DNA of 64,000 bases from Marixanthomonas sp963974425 (GCF_963974425.1 NZ_CAXBCK010000008.1:23428-87427), one strand, 5' to 3'; shown: positions 35,352 to 45,561, counted from the stretch's first letter. Notes: generated by a model from the sequence alone, not told the origin. Numbers and translations: made by a program.

Positions 35352-36565
35352 TATTCTTCTTCATACAGATACTTCTCTGGATACAAAAAATTATTATAGG
35401 GAAAACGTGTAACGTGAATATCCCTTACTTTTTCATACACCAACTTCCTAAACTCTTCAAAATTATCTTTATTCAATGCTGAAATGAAAATAGCGTTTTC
35501 TTCACGGTTCATCCAAGTCTGTTTCCAATCTTTTAAAGTGTTATGCGCTGTTGTTTTTTCAGTAACCAGATCGTCTTCTTCAATTACTTCCGGTTGGTAT
35601 TGGTCAATTTTATTAAAAACCATTATCACGGGTTTATCGGCACTTTCAATTTCGTCTAATACTTTGTTTACCGAAGCAATATGATCTTCAAAAGAAGGAT
35701 GCGAAATATCGACTACGTGCAACAATAAATCTGCTTCCCGAACTTCATCCAAGGTACTTTTAAACGATTCTACCAATTGGGTAGGTAGTTTTCTTATAAA
35801 TCCAACGGTATCGGTTAATAGAAATGGAAGGTTGCCAATTACTACTTTTCTAACGGTTGTATCAAGTGTTGCAAAAAGTTTGTTTTCGGCAAATACTTTA
35901 CTTTTACTAATGCTGTTCATTAAAGTAGATTTACCAACATTCGTATATCCTACCAAAGCCACACGTACTAATGAACCACGATTTCCACGTTGCACTTCCA
36001 TTTGCTTGTCAATCTTCTCCAACTTTTTCTTTAAAAGTGTAATACGGTCTCTTACAATACGACGGTCGGTTTCAATTTCGGTTTCACCAGGCCCGCGCAT
36101 TCCAATACCCCCACGCTGACGCTCTAAGTGCGTCCACATACCAGCCAATCGAGGCAATAAATATTCATATTGAGCCAATTCCACTTGCGTACGGGCATAG
36201 CTGGTTTTGGCACGTTGTGCGAAAATATCGAGAATAAGATTTGTTCGGTCTATAATTTTACACCGTAATATCTTTTCTATGTTTTTTTGTTGTGCAGGAG
36301 ATAATTCGTCATCAAAAATGGCAGTACCAATATCGTTTTCTTCAACAAATTCACGTACTTGCTCCATTTTACCACTCCCGATAAAAGTTTTAGGATTTGG
36401 CGAATCCATTTTTTGCGTAAAGCGTTTTGATACTTCACCTCCAGCCGTGTATGCCAAAAACTCTAATTCGTCCAAGTATTCGGTAGACTTATCTTCGTCT
36501 TGATATTGTGTTATTAAACCAATAAGTATGGTTTTTTCGTATTCTATTGTGGTTTGTTCAATCAT
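35351..36565 (-). CDS. hflX: Ribosome-associated GTPase HflX
   Basis: 404-residue HflX from the ATG at 36565 (MIEQTTIEYEK). An upstream in-frame start at 36592 would add nine residues unlike the family. The HflX N-terminal domain ends in the hallmark RGPGETEIETDRR, then the GTPase motifs G1 GYTNVGKST, G3 DTVGF and G4 NKID. HflX splits stalled 70S ribosomes under stress. It is a single gene. Confidence 0.95.
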   Translation of the reverse strand: MIEQTTIEYEKTILIGLITQYQDEDKSTEYLDELEFLAYTAGGEVSKRFTQKMDSPNPKTFIGSGKMEQVREFVEENDIGTAIFDDELSPAQQKNIEKILRCKIIDRTNLILDIFAQRAKTSYARTQVELAQYEYLLPRLAGMWTHLERQRGGIGMRGPGETEIETDRRIVRDRITLLKKKLEKIDKQMEVQRGNRGSLVRVALVGYTNVGKSTLMNSISKSKVFAENKLFATLDTTVRKVVIGNLPFLLTDTVGFIRKLPTQLVESFKSTLDEVREADLLLHVVDISHPSFEDHIASVNKVLDEIESADKPVIMVFNKIDQYQPEVIEEDDLVTEKTTAHNTLKDWKQTWMNREENAIFISALNKDNFEEFRKLVYEKVRDIHVTRFPYNNFLYPEKYLYEEE

Positions 36566-36671
36566 ATAATTAGTTCTGTAACAAAGATACAAAAGGTTTT
36601 GCTTCAGAATTTTGTATTTATAATCATTTAACGGACTGTAAGGAAAAGGGAGGGAAAATCTTCAGATAAAA

Positions 36672-36695
36672 AAAGGGCTCCAAATGAAGCCCTTT
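36672..36695 (-). terminator. Terminator of the DUF5689/TonB-receptor operon
   Basis: An 8-bp stem AAAGGGCT/AGCCCTTT has an 8-base loop. On the minus strand it is followed by a T run, 25 bases after the DUF5689 gene stop. Confidence 0.85.
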
Positions 36696-36720
36696 ATAAT
36701 CTTTTATAAGGTTAACTGTT

Positions 36721-38121
36721 TTAGTTTCCTGTAACCTTAATATTATCTACGTGATAACGAGTGGTTGCATTAGGGTCTGAACCTTCATACAAAAATGCAA
36801 TATGAATAGGACCGTCAATACAAGAAACGTTAATTGGACCAACGGGTTGGAAGTCTCCAAAACCATCTGTTGGACCCGTTGGAATATTGGCATCTAAATA
36901 TTGCCAATCTGCCGTGGTAACATCACCTGTAAAGTTTGTAGAAAACAATACACTTAAAATAGTGCCATTGTCAAAACTAGCTTGAACCTCAAAGCTTAAT
37001 TCTTCACCAGAGGTACTGTCCATATCAATTTCTGGTGTTACCAACCAAGTTTCTATATCATCTTCTCCAGAGCTGAAACCAGATATTTGTGCATAGTTAC
37101 TATCGTCGAAGTTTCCTATTTGCCATACGGTACTACCACCATTTACGTTTACATTGGTCCAACCTGCATCTACAAACTCCTCAATGGCATCAAATTCTTC
37201 AAAATTTACATTAAAGAATGGTGCCCCACCACCACTTGGGGTAGTACACACAAAGAATTCAGGGTCGCAGCGTTCGCTATCAAAGTTAATAGTGGAAGGG
37301 TCGTTTACCACTATATTAAATTCATTTCCAGAAAAATTACGCGTAAGAATACCAGATATAGTTCCTTGCCCAGTAGGTAGCAACAATGATTTAAAATCTG
37401 CAAATGTACTCGTGCTGAATATGGTTGTGTTACCAGTTCCACAGCTTTCTAGAATTCGTTCTCCATCAAAGCTATCGCTTGGTTCTCCTGCAAATGTTTT
37501 TCTATTATCGCCCAATACTTCGCTCCTGTTAAATTGTACATTATTTAATTGAACATACAAGTTTGTTTTATCTAGGGTAAAGTCTGCAATGTTTATAGGT
37601 AGCGGAGTAATTTCGGCAACTTCGGCATCTCGTATTAAAAATTCACCGATTTGAGATTCTGAAATTTGTCCTACTTCAACCCCATCACGAACTCCTAAAG
37701 TTAACACACCGCTGTCCATCCCTACCGTAAGGCCATCCAGTTTTACGAAAATTTTTCTGCCAAACTCATAGGTTGTAAATAAAGGGTTCACATCAACAAG
37801 TACTTTTACACCTCTAAGTGGGCTTGAAGCTTTATCTTGTATTATTATTTCTTCAAAAAAGTTACCGGCTTCATCACTCGATATTACATATCCTGAAACG
37901 TATGTGTCTGTTTCAGTAAAGGTTAACGTTGAATTTCCGTTGGCATTCATTTCCTGTAACAAGGCATCGTTCAATGCTCCAATGGTAATGATCGAGCCTG
38001 TGATGTTTGCAGCTTCGACATTCGTGTCTGGCACATCATAATCGTCGTCCTTAACACAGGAAGTAGCTACTACTACCAGTAAGAACAAGGTTATCAGTTT
38101 ATAAAAGTTAAAAGTTTTCAT
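36721..38121 (-). CDS. DUF5689 lipoprotein with choice-of-anchor-J domain
   Basis: 466-residue lipoprotein (C22 in ATSC). The N-terminal half (about 35-280) is a DUF5689 domain with TYVSGYVISSDEAGNFFEEI then IIQDKASSPLRGVKVLVD, an OB-fold-like pattern. The C-terminal half (about 295-466) is a choice-of-anchor-J/MAM-like beta-sandwich with ETWLVTPEIDM and RYHVDNIKVTGN. It is the downstream partner of a TonB receptor (32-base gap), matching many flavobacterial uptake pairs where the lipoprotein captures the ligand at the surface. The ligand is unknown. The divergent exported nuclease-like protein suggests nucleic acid or phosphoester uptake, by inference. Confidence 0.85.
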   Translation of the reverse strand: MKTFNFYKLITLFLLVVVATSCVKDDDYDVPDTNVEAANITGSIITIGALNDALLQEMNANGNSTLTFTETDTYVSGYVISSDEAGNFFEEIIIQDKASSPLRGVKVLVDVNPLFTTYEFGRKIFVKLDGLTVGMDSGVLTLGVRDGVEVGQISESQIGEFLIRDAEVAEITPLPINIADFTLDKTNLYVQLNNVQFNRSEVLGDNRKTFAGEPSDSFDGERILESCGTGNTTIFSTSTFADFKSLLLPTGQGTISGILTRNFSGNEFNIVVNDPSTINFDSERCDPEFFVCTTPSGGGAPFFNVNFEEFDAIEEFVDAGWTNVNVNGGSTVWQIGNFDDSNYAQISGFSSGEDDIETWLVTPEIDMDSTSGEELSFEVQASFDNGTILSVLFSTNFTGDVTTADWQYLDANIPTGPTDGFGDFQPVGPINVSCIDGPIHIAFLYEGSDPNATTRYHVDNIKVTGN

Positions 38122-38153
38122 TTTATATAGGTGTTTATTTTATTCGGTTTTAG

Positions 38154-41006
38154 TTAAAAGCGTAAGTAAAAGTTTAGGTAATAAGATGTTCCGTATCCAA
38201 AGAAATAACGGGGGCCAAAAATAGCACCGTTTGCTCGAGATTGGTCTTCTTGTAAATCTGTATACGTGGTTTTTCTCCCTTGTTCAAAACCGCCTGTTAC
38301 ATATTCTTGATTCAAAATATTATTAATTACAGCAAAGAAACCTACATAGTAGTCATCTATTTTCCAAGATTTTCCACCTACTGCGTTTACCAAAAAGTAA
38401 TCTCCAAATTCTTCTTGTTTAAGGAGATCCTTTGCAACTTCAGGATCGTAATTTGAATAAGGTTGCCCATCAAAATCCGTACTGAAATTGGCAGAACGCG
38501 CTAAATTATTTACGTCAATATATGCATTACTGAAATAATTGGTCGTCGCACCAACCCACCAAAAATTAGGGTCGCGGTATTCAAACCCTATTTGATAAGC
38601 TCTTTCAGGTCCTCCAGCAATGTGATAGTTCTTTAGGTTAGTTGTACCATCACCAAAGGTTAATGGACCTTCAAAATCATCACTTGTTAAATACAAATTA
38701 GGATTATTATTATAAATGTATTGTCCAACCGATGCCGCAGCTTTTAACTTAATTGTAGGTGTTACTTGGGCCTCAATACCTAATTCGGCTCCTAAATGTC
38801 TTTTTTCAGCACCCGTAATTACTTCTTGTACAAAAGCGCCTTCATCGTAACCAAGACCCGTTAGGTTTTCAGTAAAGTAGAACCCTATATCTGTTGCGTC
38901 TTTAATATTTGCATAGAACCCCGTCAATCTCGCTTTTACTATGGGTGAACGGAAAATGTAGCTAAGGTCGGCACTTGTAATTTTCTCATCTTCCAAGCCA
39001 ATAACTACATCGTTATTTTGACGTGCATTGCTAAAAGTGTTGCGAATGCTTGGGGCTTTTGTCAAGTAACCAGCATTAAAGTCAACTAAATGACGGCCTG
39101 TTACTTTATAAGTTGCCCCTCCTTTTACTTTAAAATTAGTAAAGCTTACTTTTTCGCTTTTTCCTAACGATCTGCTACCTGGGTAATTTCCGTTTTCATA
39201 CAATCCATTACGTTGGTAATTAGTTGATGAAACTTCGGCACCTGTATAAAAATCTACTTTGTTGTATTTAAATTGAGCTTGGGCAAACCCTGTAAGTACA
39301 TCGGCATTGACATCGTAATTATACTTGTAACGATCACCTTCTTTTACAATACGATTTCGGTTTTGCAAGTCACTCTGCGCTATATCGCCTACACTTATTT
39401 GTTGGTTTTGGGCTTCTTCGCCAGCAAAGAAATCTACATCTAAATAACCTGTACCTCCCAATAAGTCTTTTAGTTCAGCAAAATTTTCACTTTTTAAATT
39501 TCGGTAATTGATGCTACCAGTAAAAAGGATGTTTTCAGCAAAACTGGTATTTAAAATTGAGTTTACTGTAAACTGGGTGTCATCTGTCCTATCTTTTTGT
39601 ATAGCATAAATTGAGTTTCCTCCTTCTGCCCGTACAATAGCATTGGCTCTATATAAGGATTCCCAATCTAATTGACCGTCATTTATAAACTCCTGTTCGG
39701 CCAAATATGCATTTCGATAATCAGCAGTTGTCGGGTCGTCATCTTGCAAAAAATAACTCGGTAAACGCTGGTAGTAATTCCCCAAAGGATTACGCGCACC
39801 ACCAATATAGGCCTCTTCTCCGTCAATATTTATCAATCTTGTACCCCCATTGTCTATACGAGTATTTCCCATTTTTCCAAATTGGTAGCCAAGGTTAGTA
39901 TTAAGTGTAGTTTTATCTGAAATATTCCAGTAATGGTTTAACATTATGACTGGTTCTTCAATTTCCCGAACGCGACTATTACGTTTATCTCCATCTTGAT
40001 AGCCCCAGTTTGGGTTGTATCTTCTATCTTTTAGGTCTTTCATTTCTTGAGTAATAGCCGTAGATTTTCCTCTTCTATTTGGTGTATAAAAACCTGAAAA
40101 ATTTAAACTATGATCATCGCTCAATTGTTTTTCTACTGCAGCAAATATGGAGTTAGCATCATATAATGTACCATCTATATATCCTTCATTACCAAAACGT
40201 CTAGAAACCAATACCGAGTAAGCCCAACCATTGTTTAACAGACCACTATTATACGACCCCATAACGCGACCAGTATAACTACGATTTGCCATAGCATATG
40301 AAATTCGTCCTCCTTCTCTATATTGGGAAGCACGCATAACGATATTAGTAGTACCGGCAATGCCCCCGAATGTATAATCATTAGGACTCAATCCCATTGA
40401 AAACTCTCGGTTTCGTTGTGCATCATTTAATCCGCCCCAATTACTCCATTGTGGACGACCATTGTATTGCTTGTTCATTTCAATACCGTTAATTAATACT
40501 TTCCCATTTTCATTGTCTAATCCTCTTGGACGGAAAAAAGTAGCACTAAAATCGAAAGCGGCGGCATTAAGAAACACATCCCTTGATGCTTGCAAAAGCC
40601 CTGAAATATTAAAAGAAGTACCATCGTCTTGATCCAACTCATTATCTGAAAGACTAATAACACCTATCTGAGCTTCCACTTCAGTTAGGTCAACCTCTAA
40701 TAAAATTGGATCAAGGTTAATAGTTTTTCCATTTTGAATAATAATTGGAATACGTTGGCTTATATAACCGGGCTTAACTACCAAAAGGACCTGTTCTCCT
40801 TGTGGCAAATCACTTGTTGTAAAACCGAAAGTACCTTCAGCAGAGGTTTCAGTACTGAAATTGCTAGATTGTATACTTATTTCAACGTCCGGTATCGGCT
40901 CACTAGAATTAGTATCTACAATCCTTCCCTTTACAATTGTGTCTTGGGCGACTAAAGATAAAGTTCCCAACAACCCAATCCATAAAGTTAAAATGAACTG
41001 TTTCAT
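38154..41006 (-). CDS. TonB-dependent outer-membrane receptor
   Basis: 950-residue receptor. Signal peptide (to about 20), N-terminal carboxypeptidase-regulatory-like domain (about 22-105, VKGRIVDTNSSEPIPDVEIS), plug domain with PRGLDNENGKVLINGIEMN and GGIAGTTNIVMRAS, then a 22-strand-type beta-barrel ending YYLNFYLRF with terminal Phe. It imports a ligand across the outer membrane using TonB-ExbB energy. The operon partner is the DUF5689 lipoprotein. No TonB box was confidently located. Confidence 0.92.
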   Translation of the reverse strand: MKQFILTLWIGLLGTLSLVAQDTIVKGRIVDTNSSEPIPDVEISIQSSNFSTETSAEGTFGFTTSDLPQGEQVLLVVKPGYISQRIPIIIQNGKTINLDPILLEVDLTEVEAQIGVISLSDNELDQDDGTSFNISGLLQASRDVFLNAAAFDFSATFFRPRGLDNENGKVLINGIEMNKQYNGRPQWSNWGGLNDAQRNREFSMGLSPNDYTFGGIAGTTNIVMRASQYREGGRISYAMANRSYTGRVMGSYNSGLLNNGWAYSVLVSRRFGNEGYIDGTLYDANSIFAAVEKQLSDDHSLNFSGFYTPNRRGKSTAITQEMKDLKDRRYNPNWGYQDGDKRNSRVREIEEPVIMLNHYWNISDKTTLNTNLGYQFGKMGNTRIDNGGTRLINIDGEEAYIGGARNPLGNYYQRLPSYFLQDDDPTTADYRNAYLAEQEFINDGQLDWESLYRANAIVRAEGGNSIYAIQKDRTDDTQFTVNSILNTSFAENILFTGSINYRNLKSENFAELKDLLGGTGYLDVDFFAGEEAQNQQISVGDIAQSDLQNRNRIVKEGDRYKYNYDVNADVLTGFAQAQFKYNKVDFYTGAEVSSTNYQRNGLYENGNYPGSRSLGKSEKVSFTNFKVKGGATYKVTGRHLVDFNAGYLTKAPSIRNTFSNARQNNDVVIGLEDEKITSADLSYIFRSPIVKARLTGFYANIKDATDIGFYFTENLTGLGYDEGAFVQEVITGAEKRHLGAELGIEAQVTPTIKLKAAASVGQYIYNNNPNLYLTSDDFEGPLTFGDGTTNLKNYHIAGGPERAYQIGFEYRDPNFWWVGATTNYFSNAYIDVNNLARSANFSTDFDGQPYSNYDPEVAKDLLKQEEFGDYFLVNAVGGKSWKIDDYYVGFFAVINNILNQEYVTGGFEQGRKTTYTDLQEDQSRANGAIFGPRYFFGYGTSYYLNFYLRF

Positions 41007-41082
41007 CTTGTAGTTAGTTGTTTTAAAAGATTAAATTATTATTACTAAAGAGAGTAAAACTACATTTTTTAATTGAAATAGT

Positions 41083-41090
41083 TATTTTTG
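41083..41090 (+). promoter_or_regulatory. -7 promoter motif for the nuclease-like gene
   Basis: TATTTTTG matches TAnnTTTG exactly, 46 bases upstream of the ATG at 41137, in the divergent gap. Confidence 0.4.
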
Positions 41091-41136
41091 AATTCCAATT
41101 TGTAAGAACTTTACACAAACATAACACTCTATAAAT

Positions 41137-42192
41137 ATGAAATTTAGATACAGTTTTTTACTTATATTCAACATATGTTTTATAGTCCTATATGCGCAAG
41201 AAGAAAAAAATTATAAGGTTAATACAATTGCCTTTTATAACTTAGAAAATCTCTACGATACGGAAGATGATACTACACGAAATGATGAGGCTAGCCCGAT
41301 GATGGAGATGGGAGAAAACTTACGAGAAGGTGTATATAAACAAAAACTTGCCAATATGGCTAAAGTTATTTCAGAAATTGGAGAGGATGTAACAGGTACT
41401 AGTCCTGCTATAATAGGTGTTTCTGAGATTGAAAACAGGAAAGTGCTCGAAGACCTTGTAAATCAAGAGCCGCTCTTAAACAAAGATTACGGTATTATTC
41501 AGTTTGACTCTCCAGACAGGCGTGGGATTGACGTGGCGCTTTTATACCAAAAAAGACTATTTATACCAACTAATTATAAAGCACACCCACTTTTAATATA
41601 TGATAATAACGACCGTACTAGACGCGTATATACTCGGGATCAACTTTTGGTAAGCGGCATGCTCGATGGCGAAAAATTACACTTTATAGTAAATCACTGG
41701 CCCTCTCGTAGCGGTGGCGAGGCTAGGAGCCGTCCCAAACGAATAAAGGCTGCAAAACTAAACAAACAGATTATCGATTCACTTTTTAGCGAAGATCCAT
41801 ATGCCAAAATTATTACCATGGGTGATTTAAACGACGATCCCACGAGCCCGAGTGTAAAAGAAGTTTTAAAAGCTAAAGAAAACAGAGAGGATGTTAAGCT
41901 GAAAGAACTCTATAACCCTATGGAAGAAATGTACAACAAAGGAATTGGTACTCTGGCATGGAGAGATAGCTGGAATTTATTTGATCAAATAATCCTATCC
42001 ACAGAATTACTGAAGAAAGATTATTCTTCATACCGGTTTTACAAAGCTGGTGTATTTAACAAGAGTTACCTTGCAAATCCTAGAGGGCGCTATAAAGGAT
42101 ATCCCTACCGTAGTTTTGTAAGTGGTTTTACCGGTGGGTATAGCGATCACTTCCCCGTGTATGTTTATTTAATTAAAGAAGTTTCAGAATAA
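41137..42192 (+). CDS. Exported endonuclease/exonuclease/phosphatase family protein
   Basis: 351-residue member of the EEP (DNase I-like) superfamily with a signal peptide (to about residue 20, IVLYAQ). Catalytic-type motifs in order: NLENLYDTEDD, IIGVSEIENR with the metal-binding Glu, FIVNHWPSRSGGEARSRP, MGDLNDDP and the late YSDHFPVYV His. The HWPSRxGG motif is typical of bacterial extracellular nucleases. It is probably secreted into the periplasm or medium to cut DNA, RNA or another phosphodiester. It is divergent from a TonB receptor/DUF5689 operon across 130 bases. Confidence 0.87.
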   Translation: MKFRYSFLLIFNICFIVLYAQEEKNYKVNTIAFYNLENLYDTEDDTTRNDEASPMMEMGENLREGVYKQKLANMAKVISEIGEDVTGTSPAIIGVSEIENRKVLEDLVNQEPLLNKDYGIIQFDSPDRRGIDVALLYQKRLFIPTNYKAHPLLIYDNNDRTRRVYTRDQLLVSGMLDGEKLHFIVNHWPSRSGGEARSRPKRIKAAKLNKQIIDSLFSEDPYAKIITMGDLNDDPTSPSVKEVLKAKENREDVKLKELYNPMEEMYNKGIGTLAWRDSWNLFDQIILSTELLKKDYSSYRFYKAGVFNKSYLANPRGRYKGYPYRSFVSGFTGGYSDHFPVYVYLIKEVSE

Positions 42193-42213
42193 ACATTCTA
42201 ACTTAATAAAATA

Positions 42214-42240
42214 AAAAAAGCGCTTTTACAGCGCTTTTTT
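42214..42240. terminator. Bidirectional terminator
   Basis: AAAAAAGCGC (42214-42223) pairs with GCGCTTTTTT (42231-42240) around a 7-base loop, between convergent genes. Confidence 0.9.
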
Positions 42241-42250
42241 TATTGTTTTT

Positions 42251-42691
42251 TTAAAACCATTGTGCCCAAGGGATTCTACTCAGCATTAAAATAAGTGCGA
42301 TGGTATAAAATATAGCTAACATTTTAAATTTTGGTTTGGAAACCAGTTTCTTTTTATGTTTTGAATATCCCACAGTAATAAACACGACTGTTAAGATCAT
42401 AACAAGTGGATGTTCTACTGCATATAAACGCAACATAGAATCTTTCATAACAGTACCCATGCCATTACTTGTCAATGATTGTAACCCTAATGGCGATACG
42501 AAATAAAGTATTAGACCTATCAATAACTGAATATGTGTAACGATTAACGCAAACAACGAAATCCTGAAATCTCTAGGAGAGTATTCTTTATTAGAAAAAA
42601 AGCTTATTAGAGCGTTTATTGTAGCTAAAACAACAATTACTAAAACAAGGTATGCCCAATACGAATGAACAAATTGAAGGGTGGTATACAT
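42251..42691 (-). CDS. Four-helix membrane protein, possibly haem-binding
   Basis: 146-residue integral membrane protein with four hydrophobic helices. Histidines lie in or next to helices 1-3 (FVHSYWAYLV, IVTHIQLLIGL, AVEHPLVMILT), a distribution seen in cytochrome-b-like proteins. Related flavobacterial proteins are sometimes labelled cytochrome B, but no firm family motif is seen. The C-terminus ends SRIPWAQWF. It is a single gene between two terminators. The haem role is inference. Confidence 0.7.
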   Translation of the reverse strand: MYTTLQFVHSYWAYLVLVIVVLATINALISFFSNKEYSPRDFRISLFALIVTHIQLLIGLILYFVSPLGLQSLTSNGMGTVMKDSMLRLYAVEHPLVMILTVVFITVGYSKHKKKLVSKPKFKMLAIFYTIALILMLSRIPWAQWF

Positions 42692-42734
42692 AGTTATATA
42701 TTTAGGGTACCAAAGGTAGCGATTATTCCATAAA

Positions 42735-42764
42735 AAAACCGCTTCAAATAGATGAAGCGGTTTT
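42735..42764. terminator. Terminator of the TonB-receptor gene
   Basis: A 12-bp perfect stem AAAACCGCTTCA/TGAAGCGGTTTT has a 6-base loop and lies 21 bases past the minus-strand receptor stop. T tracts lie on both sides. Confidence 0.9.
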
Positions 42765-42784
42765 AAAAAATTTAAAGATATTTC

Positions 42785-45523
42785 TTAGAAGTTGAAACGA
42801 ACACTTGCATTCCATGTTCTTCCAAATCCAAAGAATACACGGTTAGAAGTCGAGATACCATCGTATGTATCATCTCCTGCTTCAGCAAAAACATTTGTAT
42901 CAGACTCTGAAATATATGTTTCGTCAAGAACGTTGTTAATGTTTAATCTAAATTCAACTCTTTCATTGTTAACGAAGGGGAAGTCAAAAGACAAACCTGC
43001 ATCTAATAATCCATAAGATGGTAATTTAAGCGCTCCTTCTGGTCCTACAGATGTAGCATCGAAGTCTGCATATAAATTATCGTGAAATCTATAGTTTGCA
43101 TCTACACTTAAGTTATCTAAGATATTTACATCTGCACCTAATGATGTTGTAAATTGTGCAGCATCACCTACTTTTACTCCATCCAACTCTAATGTTTCTA
43201 CTTGTGGTACACCATCAACTATAATTGGAGTTTGGTCATTATCGAAATAAGCTGCAGTTACGTCATCCTCATATTGCCAGTCTGCCACAGAAAGCATACC
43301 TCTCAATGTTACAAAATTTGTCAATTTATATCTGAAATCTGCTTCAACACCCATATGTACTTGAGTAATACCTGTAATGTTAGCATTACCTCTTATCTCA
43401 TTCTCTTCTCCTTGGTTAAAGGTAGCTGAAACTGATTCAAATCTATCTGCCCAGCTTGTTCTGTATACATTTACATTTGCTCTTAATTTTCTGCTTCTGT
43501 AACCATATCCTGCCTCTATACCTACAATTTTTTCGTTCTGTAGATCTGGGTTTAGGTTATTTCCGAAGTTTATATATACAGCATCAAATAAAGGTTGTTT
43601 AGAGTAGTAACCCCCATTAGCAAAAACATTATGGTTGTCATCGATATTCCAGTTAACACCACCTTTAATATTTCCACCTAAGATATTCTCATAATCTGTT
43701 TTTTCTGGAGGTGTTTCCCCGAAAAATTCTTCACGAGCAAATCCTTGGTTTGCTAAAGACCCTTGTACAAAAGTTGTTATATCCTCACCAATAGTATATT
43801 CTAATTGACCAAATGCACCTACCCAATTAACTAAACCTGTATTATAGTAGTCAATTTTTTCTTCATCATCAATATCTCCAAACACCCACCAAGGCTGATC
43901 TGCATCATAGGTTTCATAGAAAATATTTGTTTCACCCTCTCCTAAAGGATTGTTTGTATTATCTGTTTGCTGATATGCATCAGCACCTAAGCGATCGTTC
44001 ACTCTTCTATAGTGAAAACCTTTGTAGGTTCTTAAATCAATACCAAAGTCTAACACTAGGTTTTCATTTAGCTCAGTGTTTAGGTTCGCTAATATACCGT
44101 ACCAGTTGTGTGAGTTAATAGAAGCTCTACGGGTAATACCATTTGTATTATCGGCATTATCGTTTTTATCACTATTATTTAGGTAAAGGCCATCTACTTG
44201 ATCTCTTGTTTGATCGTTAAAGTCTGATACTAAACCACCACTGTTATAACGAACAATATCATCAACACGAATTAATCCTCTATCGGTTCTAGGAAGTGCA
44301 AATTGTCTCATTCCATTTATCTCACCAATTTCACCGGTTCCACCACCACGGCCAAATGAAGCATAGGTAGTAGTTGTTAATTTCGTTGCATCTGTAATAT
44401 CCCAGTCCCAAGTTAAGTTTAATACTGGTTTGTGATAGAAGTTTCTTCTAAATGAATATTCCTTTCCATCTTTATATCCCCATTCATCGTTATATTTTCT
44501 ATTTGGCTCTCCGTCGTTACCGTACTTTAGTAATTCACTTATTGCAATACCTCTAGAACGCTGGTGGTGCCACTGTGGTGCTCCTGTTACTGTAAACTCT
44601 AAAGAGTGATTTTCATTAGGTTTATACCCTATCGCAGCAAAATAGTTGTATCCTTCAAAACTACCTCCGTTGATATAACCATCTCCAGCAGTTCTACTGA
44701 AAAGGAATGATCCAGACCAACCGTTTTCACTTAAACCAGTTGAATAAGACACAACATTCTTTAAGTAATCATTATTACCTACAGCGCCTGAAAAGAAACC
44801 ACCTTCTTTTCTTTCTGAAGATTTAGTAATTACGTTAATAGTACCTCCAACAGAAGAAATTGCTAGTTTTGAAGAACCCAAACCACGTTGTACTTGTATT
44901 GCCGAAGCAACATCAGACAAACCAGCCCAGTTACTCCAATACACTTGTCCGTTTTCCATATCATTAACAGGAACCCCGTTAATCATTACAGCAGAGTTTT
45001 GCGTATCAAAACCACGAATATTAATACGAGCATCTCCATATCCACCTCCTTGCTTAGTAGCATAGATAGAAGGAGTGTTGCTTAAAATTTCAGGAAATTC
45101 CTGAGATCCTAACTTCTGTTGAATTTGTTCAGCTCCAATTGTTGAAACAGCAACAGGTGTTTTTCTGTCTTTTGCAATATCTAATACCCCAGCAGCTGTA
45201 ATTACAACTTCAGATAACGCATTGTCATCAGGCATTAATACGATTGTTTTAAGATTGGCTGAACCATTACTTAATGTATATGAAATATTTTGAGTTTCAT
45301 ACCCTACATAAGTAATGTTAACACTACCAGAATTTTCAGAAACTTTCAAAGAGAAGTTACCGTCAAAATCGGTAGTCGTTCCATTATTGGCTCCTGTTTC
45401 TACAACATTGGCCCCTAAAAGAGGTTCGTTTGTATTTCCATCTAATACTTTTCCCGAAATAGTCCCTTGCGAAAAGGCAGCAAAGCCTATCAAAAGGAAA
45501 GTAAATAAAAATAATTTTTTCAT
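42785..45523 (-). CDS. TonB-dependent outer-membrane receptor
   Basis: 912-residue receptor from the ATG at 45523 (MKKLFLFTF). The longer reading from 45556 would run into the -7 motif at 45554-45561. Signal peptide, CarboxypepD_reg-like domain (GKVLDGNTNEPLLGANVVE), plug (VAVSTIGAEQIQQKLGSQEF, INIRGFDTQNSAVMINGV) and barrel ending WNASVRFNF. Plug details such as VYWSNWAGLSD resemble the other receptor at 38154, so the two are paralogues of one subfamily. It has no partner lipoprotein next to it. Ligand unknown. Confidence 0.93.
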   Translation of the reverse strand: MKKLFLFTFLLIGFAAFSQGTISGKVLDGNTNEPLLGANVVETGANNGTTTDFDGNFSLKVSENSGSVNITYVGYETQNISYTLSNGSANLKTIVLMPDDNALSEVVITAAGVLDIAKDRKTPVAVSTIGAEQIQQKLGSQEFPEILSNTPSIYATKQGGGYGDARINIRGFDTQNSAVMINGVPVNDMENGQVYWSNWAGLSDVASAIQVQRGLGSSKLAISSVGGTINVITKSSERKEGGFFSGAVGNNDYLKNVVSYSTGLSENGWSGSFLFSRTAGDGYINGGSFEGYNYFAAIGYKPNENHSLEFTVTGAPQWHHQRSRGIAISELLKYGNDGEPNRKYNDEWGYKDGKEYSFRRNFYHKPVLNLTWDWDITDATKLTTTTYASFGRGGGTGEIGEINGMRQFALPRTDRGLIRVDDIVRYNSGGLVSDFNDQTRDQVDGLYLNNSDKNDNADNTNGITRRASINSHNWYGILANLNTELNENLVLDFGIDLRTYKGFHYRRVNDRLGADAYQQTDNTNNPLGEGETNIFYETYDADQPWWVFGDIDDEEKIDYYNTGLVNWVGAFGQLEYTIGEDITTFVQGSLANQGFAREEFFGETPPEKTDYENILGGNIKGGVNWNIDDNHNVFANGGYYSKQPLFDAVYINFGNNLNPDLQNEKIVGIEAGYGYRSRKLRANVNVYRTSWADRFESVSATFNQGEENEIRGNANITGITQVHMGVEADFRYKLTNFVTLRGMLSVADWQYEDDVTAAYFDNDQTPIIVDGVPQVETLELDGVKVGDAAQFTTSLGADVNILDNLSVDANYRFHDNLYADFDATSVGPEGALKLPSYGLLDAGLSFDFPFVNNERVEFRLNINNVLDETYISESDTNVFAEAGDDTYDGISTSNRVFFGFGRTWNASVRFNF

Positions 45524-45553
45524 TGTAATGAAGTTTGTTTTTAAAAATTTCTG

Positions 45554-45561
45554 CAAATATA
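45554..45561 (-). promoter_or_regulatory. -7 promoter motif of the TonB receptor
   Basis: On the minus strand this reads TATATTTG, an exact TAnnTTTG match 30 bases upstream of the ATG at 45523. It supports the shorter start. Confidence 0.5.
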
